In this document: in pieces, positions 1 through 6,895 of the stretch
Layout of the letters: each line of letters starts with the position of its first letter
How positions within the stretch are numbered: the stretch's first letter is position 1
Assembly (NCBI GenBank): GCA_012798155.1
Contig: JAAZNR010000634.1
Span: 1 to 16,317 of the forward strand
Length of the DNA: 16,317 nt
Source of the DNA: Thermogutta sp.
Lineage (GTDB): Bacteria; Planctomycetota; Planctomycetia; Pirellulales; Thermoguttaceae
Direction of reading: 5' to 3'
Notes under the pieces: generated by a model
Seen by the model: only the letters and a program-made list of their open reading frames with translations
What the model was told of the DNA's origin: nothing
The model's database searches: none
Program-made: the position numbers and the translations under genes

Positions 1-778
1 AACCCCCTGGTGACGGGCGAGTCCCGTTTCGCGATCAAGCCGGCCGGGTACTCCGGGCGATTTCTCTATTCTAACCCGGCCGCGATTGGGGGACTAACCG
101 ATCGCGGCAAGAATCCGAGCACGGAACGCCCTGATCGCGATCGGCCGGGCTGCGATGCAAGCCTCCGTCCGTTCGACACCTGCCGAAAGCGAATCCGAAG
201 GGAATCGGAAAGAAAAAAGGAAACCGTTCACGGGAACCGGCTTCATGCTTGCGATGAAAGCGGCGACAAATGGCCTGCCGCCTTTGGGGGTGGATGGGGG
301 ATACGTTTTTCGGCTCCCAGCGGCCCAGGGACGGCCACGCAGAATGAAGGGATGGAAACGCAGAGAACGCGGAGACGGAGAGAACACCGAGTTGCGGCCT
401 GTCAATACTCCAAGGCGGAAGGCAGAAGGCAGAAGTTCCGCCTTCCGCATTCTGACTTCTGCCTTTCTTCTTTCTCCGCGCCCTCTGCGTTTCAAAAACA
501 GCCTCTGCGCCTCCGCGTTCCAATGACAGCCCGGGCAGGGGCGTGAACGGCTACGAAAAAAGGAATCCAAAAGGGAGTATGCAGGTTGTCGCGATCCTGA
601 GGATTGGATCGGCGGGCGACCCGGCGGCGCGCAGGAATTTCGCAATGCCTGCCGGCTCGGAACGGCAAAGCACAACCCACAATTGAGAAGATGACGGGCG
701 AGCAACCCGAACAGGTCACCGGTCACTCGGCGAACCCCAGCCGGGTCCGCATCAAGAATCGCTTCAGGAAAGCCGCGC
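1..778. other. Gene-poor stretch with a repeat element
   Basis: I see no gene I can support here. Open frames on both strands run through repeat-rich DNA, overlap one another and have no domain resemblance. The stretch holds a hairpin-rich element at about 223-554, described separately. Positions 80-86 and 101-107 form a weak 7-base inverted repeat with no T-run, so it is not a convincing terminator. Positions 566-778 show no repeat, and no promoter I would defend, before the CheX-like gene. Confidence 0.6.
223..554. repeat. Dispersed hairpin element, copy 1 (TIR CCGTTCACG)
   Basis: The ends are inverted copies: CCGTTCACG at 224-232 and CGTGAACGG at 542-550. An 11-base direct repeat GAAAAAAGGAA lies at 212-222 and again at 555-565, immediately outside, and could be a target duplication, although it is A-rich. 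Inside, 355-375 and 473-493 form 21-base arms matching at 19 positions (GAAACGCAGAG against CTCTGCGTTTC at their outer ends). A second hairpin, AAGGCAGAAG at 426-435 with CTTCTGCCTT at 456-465, sits in the loop. There is no coding capacity for a transposase. A related copy occurs at 11017-11483. This is probably a non-autonomous element or structured repeat; how it moves is unknown. Confidence 0.6.
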
Positions 779-1306
779 ATGAGTACGCTGACCTTGCCCG
801 ACTCCGTGGTACCGCTGCCCAGCGACCCGGTCCTGGCCCACGCCATTGCCGCGGCCGTGCAGGAATCGCTGAGGATGTGCCAGGCCGAGACGCGACTGGT
901 CGGTCTCACCACGGTACCGGTCTATGAACCGGGCAGCGTAACGGCCGTCATCGGTGTCCACGGAAAGGTCTCCGGCTTTCTGACCTTCAATACCTGCGAA
1001 CAGGTGGCGCTCAACCTCGCCGAGGGATTTCTCCAGGAACCCATGGAGAAACTCAACGGGCAGGTCATCGACTGCGTGGGCGAGATCGCCAATGTGATTG
1101 CCGGCGGCGTGAAAAAGCGGTTGAGCACGACCGAGTGGGCCTTTCACTCCGTCACGGTCCCGTCGGTCATCGTCGGCCACAATTACCAAATCGCCTACGC
1201 CAAGGGCATCCAGTACCTGGCGGTCACCTTCGAGCACCACAACACCGACGCCTTCCTGTTGGAGCATCGGCTGTTGCAGGTGGCGGTGTCTCTCGTGCGG
1301 CTGTAG
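779..1306 (+). CDS. CheX-like chemotaxis phosphatase family protein
   Basis: A 175-residue protein resembling the CheX/CheC family, which dephosphorylates CheY-P response regulators in the cytoplasm. The diagnostic stretch is GEIANVIAGG at residues 101-110, giving the family's E-x-x-N pair (E102, N105) followed by G109, the residues used by CheX/CheC/FliY phosphatases. Around it lies the usual alternating strand-helix layout, with a glycine-rich strand at about 55-70. The length is somewhat above the usual 150-160 residues because of a hydrophilic N-terminal extension. The ATG is preceded by AGGAAA (766-771) at 7 bases. No che, fli or receptor gene is adjacent, so it may act as a stand-alone phosphatase on a response regulator other than CheY. 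It converges with the next gene; the 40-base gap holds only a weak CCGAGG/CCTCGG hairpin. Confidence 0.75.
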   Translation: MSTLTLPDSVVPLPSDPVLAHAIAAAVQESLRMCQAETRLVGLTTVPVYEPGSVTAVIGVHGKVSGFLTFNTCEQVALNLAEGFLQEPMEKLNGQVIDCVGEIANVIAGGVKKRLSTTEWAFHSVTVPSVIVGHNYQIAYAKGIQYLAVTFEHHNTDAFLLEHRLLQVAVSLVRL

Positions 1307-1346
1307 CCGAGGCCGGGCCGAGCGGCTCGCTCTCCCTCGGATCGTA

Positions 1347-1832
1347 TCAACTCGCGCGGCCTGGGACGCCGCCCATGGCCGTCGCTTCGGCCGGATCACG
1401 TTTCACGCTCAACCCATCTTGCAGAAACCGGAACAGCCTTTCCACCGGTTGAGCGCCGATCACGCGGCGGAGCTTTCCGCCGGAACCTTGGGGCGGGAAG
1501 ATCACCACTTGCGGCAAGGCCCCGCCCCCGGTGATCGCCCGCGCCAACTTCGTGTCTTGGTCGTAATCGACGCGGGCAAAGACGCCGTTCCTGAGAATGG
1601 GGCTTTTGGGGAGACTGGGGATCACGGTCTCTTCCATCTTCCGGCATGCGGGACACCACTCCGCGCCGACGAACACGACAAGCGGTAAATGCTCCTCTTG
1701 TGCCCGCCGATAGGCGTCCTTGTAGGAAACAAAGGACACCGCAGGCTTATCGGCCGCGTTCGGCAAGGCCGAATCGGCAGCCAAGACCACGCTGATCGCC
1801 GCCGCAAGGCTCGTCACAATTTCCAGAAACAT
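1347..1832 (-). CDS. Secreted thioredoxin-fold protein
   Basis: A 161-residue thioredoxin-like protein. The N-terminus (residues 1-19, MFLEIVTSLAAAISVVLAA) is a hydrophobic signal sequence, so the mature protein should sit in the periplasm-equivalent compartment. The active site is WCPAC at residues 59-63 (C60, C63), preceded by the usual hydrophobic strand LVVFVGAE. The conserved cis-proline is P107 in ALPQVVIF. This layout fits the thioredoxin_7/DUF255-like thiol reductases that act on exported proteins or on cytochrome maturation; the partner cannot be told. The frame stays open upstream to 1961, but the ATG at 1832 has GGAG 8 bases upstream and starts the signal sequence, so I chose it. 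The C-terminal 20 residues look unstructured. There is no operon partner. Confidence 0.8.
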   Translation of the reverse strand: MFLEIVTSLAAAISVVLAADSALPNAADKPAVSFVSYKDAYRRAQEEHLPLVVFVGAEWCPACRKMEETVIPSLPKSPILRNGVFARVDYDQDTKLARAITGGGALPQVVIFPPQGSGGKLRRVIGAQPVERLFRFLQDGLSVKRDPAEATAMGGVPGRAS

Positions 1833-2193
1833 GCGTTCATCTCCGCGGAGTGCAAAAACGGTCGCGATCTCGCGGATTCCGTTCCACAACATCGAAACGC
1901 ACCAAAGGGGGGGTTGCCCGTCATGGGCATCCGCCGCCGACACGGCTTGCGGAAACCTCAAACTCTACCCGGATCCTTTCGCTTTGCAAGCTGAACGGAT
2001 GGTCGCCCTGCTTGTGGCGCCAATCCGGCTAGCTGATCGTGCTACCCCCAGGTTGCATGCGATAACCCCTCTTTATGGTTTCTCGCGCCCCGAGAATTGC
2101 TGAATGGCATTTCCGCGCCGGGTTATTGCCGGAGCTCGATCCGGCAGGGAACTTTTGCCCGTCTCAAAGCGACAATAATCGCGGAGGTATGCA

Positions 2194-2460
2194 ATGGGCA
2201 GCGGCACGCACATGGCGGAAAGCAGGCTGTTCCGCTGCGTCGGAGGGTTTTCTTGGTTGCAAACGAACGCGTCGGGAATTAGCTTAGAGAATTGGCGGGA
2301 GATTGGATGTTTAACAAGGCTGCGGAAGGTATTCGGCGGCCCTTCCTCGTCGGCGGCGCGAGAGTTTGGTTCGCCGAATCACCGATTGCCGGCCGACGCT
2401 TTTTCGAAACTCGACAATTCACTTTCGGTAGTCATTTCGGTAGTCACTCCCGGTAGATGA
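2194..2460 (+). CDS. Possible small protein, unrecognised
   Basis: An 88-codon frame whose ATG has a strong Shine-Dalgarno sequence, GGAGG at 2183-2187, 6 bases upstream. This is the only reason to take it seriously. The product is moderately basic, with no signal peptide, membrane span or motif I recognise, and its last codons run into the CGGTAG repeat cluster. Third-position GC bias is weaker than in the neighbouring genes. It may well be a chance frame in intergenic DNA. Confidence 0.2.
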   Translation: MGSGTHMAESRLFRCVGGFSWLQTNASGISLENWREIGCLTRLRKVFGGPSSSAAREFGSPNHRLPADAFSKLDNSLSVVISVVTPGR

Positions 2461-2520
2461 AGCTCATTCCGAGAAGATGAACCAAGTCTCGGTAGATGAA
2501 GCCAGTCATGCTCGGTAGAT
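2426..2520. repeat. Irregular CGGTAG repeats
   Basis: CGGTAG occurs at 2426, 2438, 2451, 2490 and 2513, with a degenerate copy (CGAGAAGATGAA) at 2470. Most copies continue as CGGTAGATGAAGC. Spacing drifts from 12 to 23 bases, so this is not a clean tandem array. It lies just upstream of the DUF1598 gene and could be repeated protein-binding sites or decayed tandem duplication. Confidence 0.65.
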
Positions 2521-2531
2521 AAAGCAAGCTT

Positions 2532-2547
2532 CAAGATCGCGATCTTG
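2532..2547. promoter_or_regulatory. Perfect 16-base palindrome in DUF1598 leader
   Basis: CAAGATCGCGATCTTG is identical to its reverse complement. It ends 7 bases before the Shine-Dalgarno sequence (AGGAGA, 2555-2560) of the DUF1598 gene. A full dyad with no loop is better suited to a dimeric DNA-binding protein than to an RNA hairpin, so an operator is the natural guess. No factor can be assigned. Confidence 0.45.
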
Positions 2548-2566
2548 TCCTGCGAGGAGAACGTCC

Positions 2567-3931
2567 ATGTTGCGCGCGGTACGTACTAGCCGGGGTTGGG
2601 TAGCGGCGGTCGCCTTCTCGGCGGCTTGCATGGTGCTGGGATGGTCGAACGAGGCCTCGGCCCAGGTCACGTTGACCGACGGCTCGGCGGTCGGCGGCGT
2701 GATGATCGATCCCAGCGGATTGGTGCGGAACGCTTCGCCCGACCTTTTGCGCGAGGCGCGGAAGGTTTGGGAGGAAAACCGGGTTCAGCCGCCGCAGGAG
2801 TTGAACCAAGCCGCGGCTCGGCGTAGCATCTCGCTTCGCAAGCTGGACGCCGAGCTTTCCGCGTGCCTGCGAGCCGGCCGACCTATTCCGGACGAGATCG
2901 CCCTGCTGGGCGGCCTGACGCGCATCGAGTACGTGCTGGTCTACCCGGAACGGAACGATATCGTGCTGGTGGGACCTGCCGAGGGCTGGAAATACAATGA
3001 CCGCGGCGCGATCGTAGGAAGTGAATCGGGCCGGCCGATCCTGCTTCTGGATGACCTCGTGACCGTGCTCCGCGCCGTCTTCGCCCCGCAACCTTCCGTG
3101 ATCAGTTGCTCTATCGACCCGACGCCGGAAGGGGTTCGGGCGGTGGCTGCGGTGACGCGGGGACTCCGCGGCCCCGTCAATCCCGCCGCCGTGGCGCAAA
3201 TGAGCGCCCAGGCCGCCGGCCCGCAGCAGGTCACGCTCAGCGGCATCCCGGCCGACAGCCATTTTGCCCGCGTCTTGGTCGCCGCCGATTACCGCATGAA
3301 GCGGATTTCGATGGGCGTGGATCCTTCTCCCGTCCCCGGTCTGACCAGTTTCGTGTCGTTGGTTCAGGGGGCTTCGCGGGCACCCGGCGGCCCCATGCCG
3401 CGCTGGTGGCTGGCCCCGGACTACGAACCGCTGCTGAAGGATGAAGCGGGCATGGCATGGAAGCTGCAAAAGGCGGCCGTCAAGACGATGGTGGAGGCCG
3501 ACATCTACTCCGCCCAAGGGACGCGGGAAAAGACCGTCGAGGCGGCGCCCGTCCATCGTCGCTGGGCCGAGATGATGACCGCCCACTACGAGAAGCTGGC
3601 CTTGGCGGAACCGGTCTTCGGCCAAGTCCGCAACTGCATGGATTTGGCGGTCACGGCGGCGCTGATCCGCAACGAAAACCTGCTCGGCAAGGCGGGGATG
3701 CAATTGCCCGCCCTGATCGGCCAAGAAGTCCCCACCGCTCAACTTCCCGCTCCCAAGGCCGTCCCGGCCGAGGCCGTCTTCGCCCACGTCGGACGAAGTT
3801 GGATGTTCGTGACCGGCGGCGTGATGATCAATCCGTGGGAAATCGCGGGCCGGTCCCAGACCGATGGCTCGCTGGCAAACGCCCGGACCGAAATCGCCTA
3901 TCCCGACGGCGACGCCTGGTGGGCCGACTGA
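2567..3931 (+). CDS. Secreted DUF1598-domain protein
   Basis: A 454-residue protein that I recognise as a DUF1598 family member, known to me mainly from Planctomycetes; its function is unknown. Residues 1-32 form a signal peptide: basic start, hydrophobic core WVAAVAFSAACMVLGW, cleavage expected after ASA at 31-33. The centre carries the family's conserved segment, about residues 110-175, running from GGLTRIEYVLVYPE through DIVLVGPAEGW to RPILLLDDL. The mature protein has no membrane span or obvious catalytic triad. The ATG has AGGAGA 6 bases upstream. It is a single gene: a repeat-rich leader precedes it and a strong terminator follows 60 bases after the stop. Extracytoplasmic location is inferred from the signal peptide. 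Confidence 0.85.
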   Translation: MLRAVRTSRGWVAAVAFSAACMVLGWSNEASAQVTLTDGSAVGGVMIDPSGLVRNASPDLLREARKVWEENRVQPPQELNQAAARRSISLRKLDAELSACLRAGRPIPDEIALLGGLTRIEYVLVYPERNDIVLVGPAEGWKYNDRGAIVGSESGRPILLLDDLVTVLRAVFAPQPSVISCSIDPTPEGVRAVAAVTRGLRGPVNPAAVAQMSAQAAGPQQVTLSGIPADSHFARVLVAADYRMKRISMGVDPSPVPGLTSFVSLVQGASRAPGGPMPRWWLAPDYEPLLKDEAGMAWKLQKAAVKTMVEADIYSAQGTREKTVEAAPVHRRWAEMMTAHYEKLALAEPVFGQVRNCMDLAVTAALIRNENLLGKAGMQLPALIGQEVPTAQLPAPKAVPAEAVFAHVGRSWMFVTGGVMINPWEIAGRSQTDGSLANARTEIAYPDGDAWWAD

Positions 3932-3990
3932 ACCCCCGTCCGGAGTCTCCGCCTAGCGACCCAGTGGGACGGGTTGAGGACGCAAATCTC

Positions 3991-4018
3991 GCCGCCGTTC
4001 GGCACGGCGGCTTTTTTT
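3991..4018 (+). terminator. Intrinsic terminator after DUF1598 gene
   Basis: GCCGCCGT (3991-3998) pairs perfectly with ACGGCGGC (4004-4011) around a 5-base loop, followed at once by seven T residues (4012-4018). It lies 60 bases past the stop at 3931. There is no matching T-run on the minus strand, so it works only for the plus-strand transcript. A 13-base direct repeat TCCGCGCGTCCGC follows at 4018-4030 and 4035-4047. Confidence 0.9.
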
Positions 4019-4167
4019 CCGCGCGTCCGCTTTCTCCGCGCGTCCGCCCAAGCCCGGCACGTTCGCGACAAGGCCGGACAAGGCGGACTCGCGAGGACCC
4101 CGGAAGGCCGCAAGATGGGCGGAATCGTCGCCAAGAGCGAATCAGCCGCCGATTCGTTGCGGACGCA

Positions 4168-4485
4168 TCAATAGATTCCGAGGGCGTCGCGGGCATCGTC
4201 GGACATTCGGTCCGGCGTCCAGGGCGGCGAGAGCACCACCTCCACCGAGACCTCGCCCACTTCCTCGCCCAATTCGCGGAGGACGTCCTTGACGTCGCGG
4301 ACCATCTGCGGTCCGGAGGGGCAGGCGGGACTCGTCATGGTCATCTTCACGTAAATGTCGGTCTTGTCTTCCCGCGGCGTTACCCGCACCTCATAAATCA
4401 GACCCAAGTCCACGACGTTGAGGAACAGCTCGGGATCGGTCACCTGCTTGAGTGCCTCGAAGACCGTCTGCTCGCAAATCGCCAC
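4168..4485 (-). CDS. sufT: SufT-like DUF59/MIP18 Fe-S maturation protein
   Basis: A 105-residue DUF59 (MIP18/PaaD-like) protein, the family of SufT, which assists Fe-S cluster maturation or delivery. Family marks are DPEL near the start (D18-L21), the VVDLGLIYEV segment (24-33), TSPACPSG with the conserved cysteine C55, and SPPWTPDRM near the end (86-94). The start is a GTG at 4485. The frame opens at a TTG at 4506, but a full GGAGGA Shine-Dalgarno sequence (4495-4500) lies between that TTG and the GTG, 9 bases from the latter, so translation should begin at the GTG. It is the last gene of the suf operon; its 227-base leader contains a 4-copy 20-base repeat. No desulfurase accompanies it. Confidence 0.85.
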   Translation of the reverse strand: MAICEQTVFEALKQVTDPELFLNVVDLGLIYEVRVTPREDKTDIYVKMTMTSPACPSGPQMVRDVKDVLRELGEEVGEVSVEVVLSPPWTPDRMSDDARDALGIY

Positions 4486-4494
4486 GATCGGTGC

Positions 4495-4500
4495 TCCTCC
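4495..4500 (-). promoter_or_regulatory. Ribosome binding site that sets the sufT GTG start
   Basis: Reads GGAGGA on the minus strand, 9 bases before the GTG at 4485. Its position inside the longer open frame rules against the upstream TTG at 4506. Confidence 0.75.
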
Positions 4501-4560
4501 TATCAAGCGTTCTTCAGCCTATCGACCATTCTTCAGCGCGTGCGGGGAAGAGCCGTTCGG

Positions 4561-4640
4561 TTCTAGTTCCCGAGGGAAGGTTCTACTTTCCGAAGCGCAG
4601 TTCTATTTGCCGAAGGAAGGTTCCACTTTCCGAAGCAAGC
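4561..4640. repeat. Tandem repeat, 20 bases x 4
   Basis: Four adjoining 20-base units begin at 4561, 4581, 4601 and 4621, with consensus TTCTACTTTCCGAAGNAAGG. The first unit is the most diverged and the second and fourth are the closest pair. The array fills the spacer between the Rieske gene and sufT, about 75 bases upstream of the sufT start. Confidence 0.85.
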
Positions 4641-4712
4641 GCGCACAACAGTTATCGTGTATTTCTTTCTTGTCGCACAAGGGGAAGCACGCCGCCCCAT
4701 CGCGCGGTGGGA

Positions 4713-5033
4713 TCATGATTCCTCATTGAGGCGGACGAAGACGTCGTCGCCGCGGACGATGACCTCATGGGCCGGCGTGGATTTGACCGCGGGCATGGTC
4801 TTGGCGCGGCCGGTGCGGATGTCGAATTGCGCGCCGTGGCGGGGACAAATGATGGTGTGCCCCCGCAGATCGCCCTCGGCCAAGGGACCCCCGTCGTGGG
4901 TGCATACGTCGTCGATAGCCCAGAACGTACCCGAGACGTGAAATAGGGCAATGAACCGCCCGTTGACCTCGAAGGCCGCCTTGCCCGGGTCGGGGAGATC
5001 GGACTTCTTGCATACGAAAACGGGTTCTCCCAA
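4713..5033 (-). CDS. Rieske [2Fe-2S] ferredoxin
   Basis: A 106-residue soluble Rieske protein of the small ferredoxin type that feeds electrons to non-haem oxygenases or other redox partners. Both cluster-binding boxes are intact: CTH at residues 44-46 (C44, H46) and CPRH at 63-66 (C63, H66). The GGP after box 1 and GAQFD after box 2 are typical of the family. There is no transmembrane anchor, so it is not the bc1/b6f subunit. The frame is open to 5105, but that extension is cysteine- and glycine-rich and unlike the family. A TTG at 5033 with GGAGA (5041-5045) 7 bases upstream gives the normal length of about 105 residues, so I use it. It lies between sufD and sufT; this neighbour set is common for SUF operons. 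Its partner is unknown. Confidence 0.88.
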   Translation of the reverse strand: MGEPVFVCKKSDLPDPGKAAFEVNGRFIALFHVSGTFWAIDDVCTHDGGPLAEGDLRGHTIICPRHGAQFDIRTGRAKTMPAVKSTPAHEVIVRGDDVFVRLNEES

Positions 5034-5040
5034 GGACGAT

Positions 5041-5045
5041 TCTCC
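5041..5045 (-). promoter_or_regulatory. Ribosome binding site favouring the TTG start of the Rieske gene
   Basis: Reads GGAGA on the minus strand, 7 bases before the TTG at 5033. No ATG or GTG nearby has comparable support. Confidence 0.55.
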
Positions 5046-5080
5046 GTAAAGTCGTTGATTCCCGGAGCCTTCCGCCCCGG

Positions 5081-5120
5081 CACATCCCCTAACACACCCG
5101 CACATCTCCTAACACGCCAC
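5081..5120. repeat. Tandem repeat, 20 bases x 2
   Basis: CACATCCCCTAACACACCCG (5081-5100) is followed directly by CACATCTCCTAACACGCCAC (5101-5120). They match at 16 positions. It lies just upstream of the Rieske gene on its leader side. Confidence 0.7.
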
Positions 5121-5152
5121 ACTTACCGAAGTTCCCGCCCCCAAACGTTTAA

Positions 5153-5335
5153 CTGGACTTTTGCAAACTGCTCCCATCTCCCTCTGGTCCCCTCTCCCTC
5201 TGGGAGAGGGACAGTGGGTGAAGGCTTGGCGAAGTTAGGCAATCACGGCAAGCCGTTTTCGCGCCTAATTGCCCTCACCATAACCCTCTTCCAAGGCGGA
5301 CGAGAACTTGTCACGACAATTTGCAAAAGTCCAGG
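5153..5335. mobile_element. MITE-like element after sufD, TSD TTTAA
   Basis: CTGGACTTTTGCAAA at 5153-5167 is the exact inverted copy of 5320-5334. The 183-base unit is flanked on both sides by TTTAA (5148-5152 and 5336-5340), a plausible target duplication. An internal perfect 9-base hairpin (CCCTCTCCC at 5190-5198 with GGGAGAGGG at 5202-5210) belongs to a CCCTCTCCC/GGGTGA repeat type that is widely scattered in bacterial genomes. It encodes no protein. The right-hand TTTAA includes the sufD stop codon (TAA on the minus strand), so insertion occurred exactly at the end of sufD without altering it. Confidence 0.75.
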
Positions 5336-5336
5336 T

Positions 5337-6659
5337 TTAATGGTACTCGCGGACCTTTCGCCCGATGACTTCCGCGAGGGCCTCGCGGACGCTGTCGATG
5401 GTAATCCTGTCGAAGACCTGCTGGAAGAAGCCGGTGACGATCATGCGGGCGGCCTCCCTCTTGGTCAGGCCGCGGGTCTGTGCGTAAAAGATTTCCTCAT
5501 CGTCCACCCGGCCTGCCGTGGCCCCGTGCGTGCAGCGGACGTCGTCGGCGAGAATCTCGAGACCGGGAATGCAGTCCGTTCGCGCGCGATCGCTGAGGAT
5601 GAGGTTATCGTTCCGCTGATAACCGTCGGTCTTGATCGCTCCCTCATCCACGCGAATCATGCCCCGCCAAACGAGGTGCGATTGATCTTGCAGGGCCCCT
5701 TTGTACAAGAGATCGCTGCGGGTGAAGGGTTGCTTATGGTGCTGCAACGTATGGTACGCCAGGTGCCGGCGGTTTTCGGTGAACATCACGCCGTTGACCA
5801 CCGCCTCGGCATTCCTTCCGTCGAGAATCAAATGCTGATTGACCTTGGCCAGAAGACCGCCCAAGGCCCCCAGCGTCCATTCCAAATAGGCCCCCTCTTG
5901 GAGCACGGCCTTTTGATGGGCGAAATGCCAAACTGCTTCGTTCCAGTTCTGTAGATTGACGAAGCGGAGCCTGGCCCCCGGCTTGAGGAGGATTTCGATC
6001 CCGCCGCAGTACAGCCCGGGTCCGCTCGCATCGACGCTCGCCGTCTCCGAGACCAGGGTCGCCTCGGCCCCTTCATCGAGGACGACCAGCAAGTGGCCCA
6101 GGTCGGACTGGTCGGCTTCCAGCGCGGAGAGGAGGAACAACGGTTCATCGACCTTGACGCCGGGGGGAATGTAGCAGAACCCTCCTCCCGTCCAAAACGC
6201 CGCGTGCAAGGCGGCGAAGCGGTCGTAGCCCGCGTCCAGAATGGAGAACAGGTGCTCGCGGACCAGCTCCTCGTGGGGGCCGAGGGCGGCATCCTCCAGA
6301 CAATCGAAAACCACGCCCTGATCGGCATACTTCGGCGAAAGCTCGCCCGCCACCTTCCGACCGTTGACCGTCAGCAATCGCCCCGCGGGAGACAGCAGCG
6401 GCCCCAAAACGGAGGTGACTTGCGGCGCCGCCTGCGGGACCGGACTGAGCGGCCCGAAACGATGCAGACGGAACATCCGCAAGGGCGTCCGCCGCCATTC
6501 CTCCATCCCGGAGTCGGGCAGCGGGAGACTCTCGCAAATCTCCATCGCTCGGCGCCGCATGGCCGACAGCCACGCCGGCTGTTTCCGCACGGCGATCCGT
6601 TCCTCGAACTGTTCGCGCGTGAAGCCTTGATTCGAGACCGCGGAAGAAGTCGAACTCAT
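5337..6659 (-). CDS. sufD: Fe-S cluster assembly protein SufD
   Basis: A 440-residue SufD, partner of SufB in the SufBC2D scaffold that builds Fe-S clusters in the cytoplasm. It has the N-terminal helical segment with EEWRRTPL (about 52-59), the central beta-helix with GGGFCYIPPGVKV, and the C-terminal core with RCTHGATAG. That core holds the histidine corresponding to the essential His of E. coli SufD (H360), followed by DEEIFYAQTRGL and a C-terminal helical pair. The frame is open to 6776, but I start at the ATG at 6659 because the extension does not resemble the family and has no ribosome site. The Shine-Dalgarno signal at 6659 is itself weak. It is separated from sufB by a 236-base spacer holding a 99-base MITE-like insertion, so expression may depend on read-through or on an internal promoter I cannot see. 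Confidence 0.93.
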   Translation of the reverse strand: MSSTSSAVSNQGFTREQFEERIAVRKQPAWLSAMRRRAMEICESLPLPDSGMEEWRRTPLRMFRLHRFGPLSPVPQAAPQVTSVLGPLLSPAGRLLTVNGRKVAGELSPKYADQGVVFDCLEDAALGPHEELVREHLFSILDAGYDRFAALHAAFWTGGGFCYIPPGVKVDEPLFLLSALEADQSDLGHLLVVLDEGAEATLVSETASVDASGPGLYCGGIEILLKPGARLRFVNLQNWNEAVWHFAHQKAVLQEGAYLEWTLGALGGLLAKVNQHLILDGRNAEAVVNGVMFTENRRHLAYHTLQHHKQPFTRSDLLYKGALQDQSHLVWRGMIRVDEGAIKTDGYQRNDNLILSDRARTDCIPGLEILADDVRCTHGATAGRVDDEEIFYAQTRGLTKREAARMIVTGFFQQVFDRITIDSVREALAEVIGRKVREYH

Positions 6660-6725
6660 GTGTGAAGTTTCTCGGGTAAATACACGGACAGTGCGGGTGC
6701 TGATGAACTCCGCGGACGGCATTAG

Positions 6726-6824
6726 TTTTACTGCGCAGGATCGCCGAAACCGTTTACCGATCTTACGCAGACTCACAAGACTGCGTATCCCAGTTTTCCC
6801 ATCTTCTTATCCTGCGGAGTAAAA
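6726..6824. mobile_element. MITE-like element between sufB and sufD, TSD TTAG
   Basis: TTTTACTGCGCAGGAT (6726-6741) and ATCCTGCGGAGTAAAA (6809-6824) are inverted copies with one mismatch in 16. TTAG flanks both ends (6722-6725 and 6825-6828) as a putative 4-base target duplication. The 99-base interior contains a second inverted pair, TACGCAG (6764-6770) and CTGCGTA (6781-6787), so RNA from either strand could fold into a long hairpin. There is no coding capacity. A structured regulatory leader for sufD is the alternative, but the flanking duplication favours insertion. Confidence 0.65.
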
Positions 6825-6895
6825 TTAGGACTGGCAAGGACCGCGGTTTCCGGCGCGCCGAGGATCGGCCGAGGGGCCGCCGCCTGCCGCCCCGC

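Larger units (their letters stand above)
1833..2566. other. 730-base spacer with short repeats
   Basis: No recognised gene, and no tRNA or rRNA is apparent. It contains one weak small frame at 2194, a cluster of CGGTAG repeats at 2426-2520 and a perfect palindrome at 2532-2547, all listed separately. It must hold the promoters of the divergent thioredoxin-like and DUF1598 genes, but I find no well-matched -35/-10 pair to report. Confidence 0.5.

Noticed and set aside
579..686. 35-residue frame starting ATG after AAGGGAG
   Set aside because: The ribosome-like sequence is only one base from the ATG, the product resembles nothing known and there is no other support.
94..912. Long minus-strand frame of 272 codons
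   Set aside because: It runs antisense through the repeat element and into the CheX-like gene, has no recognisable domain and its composition follows the repeats.
691..927. Frame starting 88 bases upstream of the CheX-like gene and overlapping it
   Set aside because: Poor ribosome site, Arg-rich shadow-like translation, and it conflicts with the well-supported CheX-like frame.
2531..3787. Minus-strand frame of 418 codons opposite the DUF1598 gene
   Set aside because: Arg/Gly/His-rich translation typical of an antisense frame in GC-rich DNA; the plus-strand frame has a signal peptide, ribosome site and family match.
4138..4156. CGAATC/GATTCG hairpin just after sufT, considered as an operon terminator
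   Set aside because: Only six base pairs and no T-run on the minus strand.
4561..4640. Tandem repeat considered as a CRISPR array
   Set aside because: Units adjoin without spacers and are only 20 bases long with mutations in each copy.
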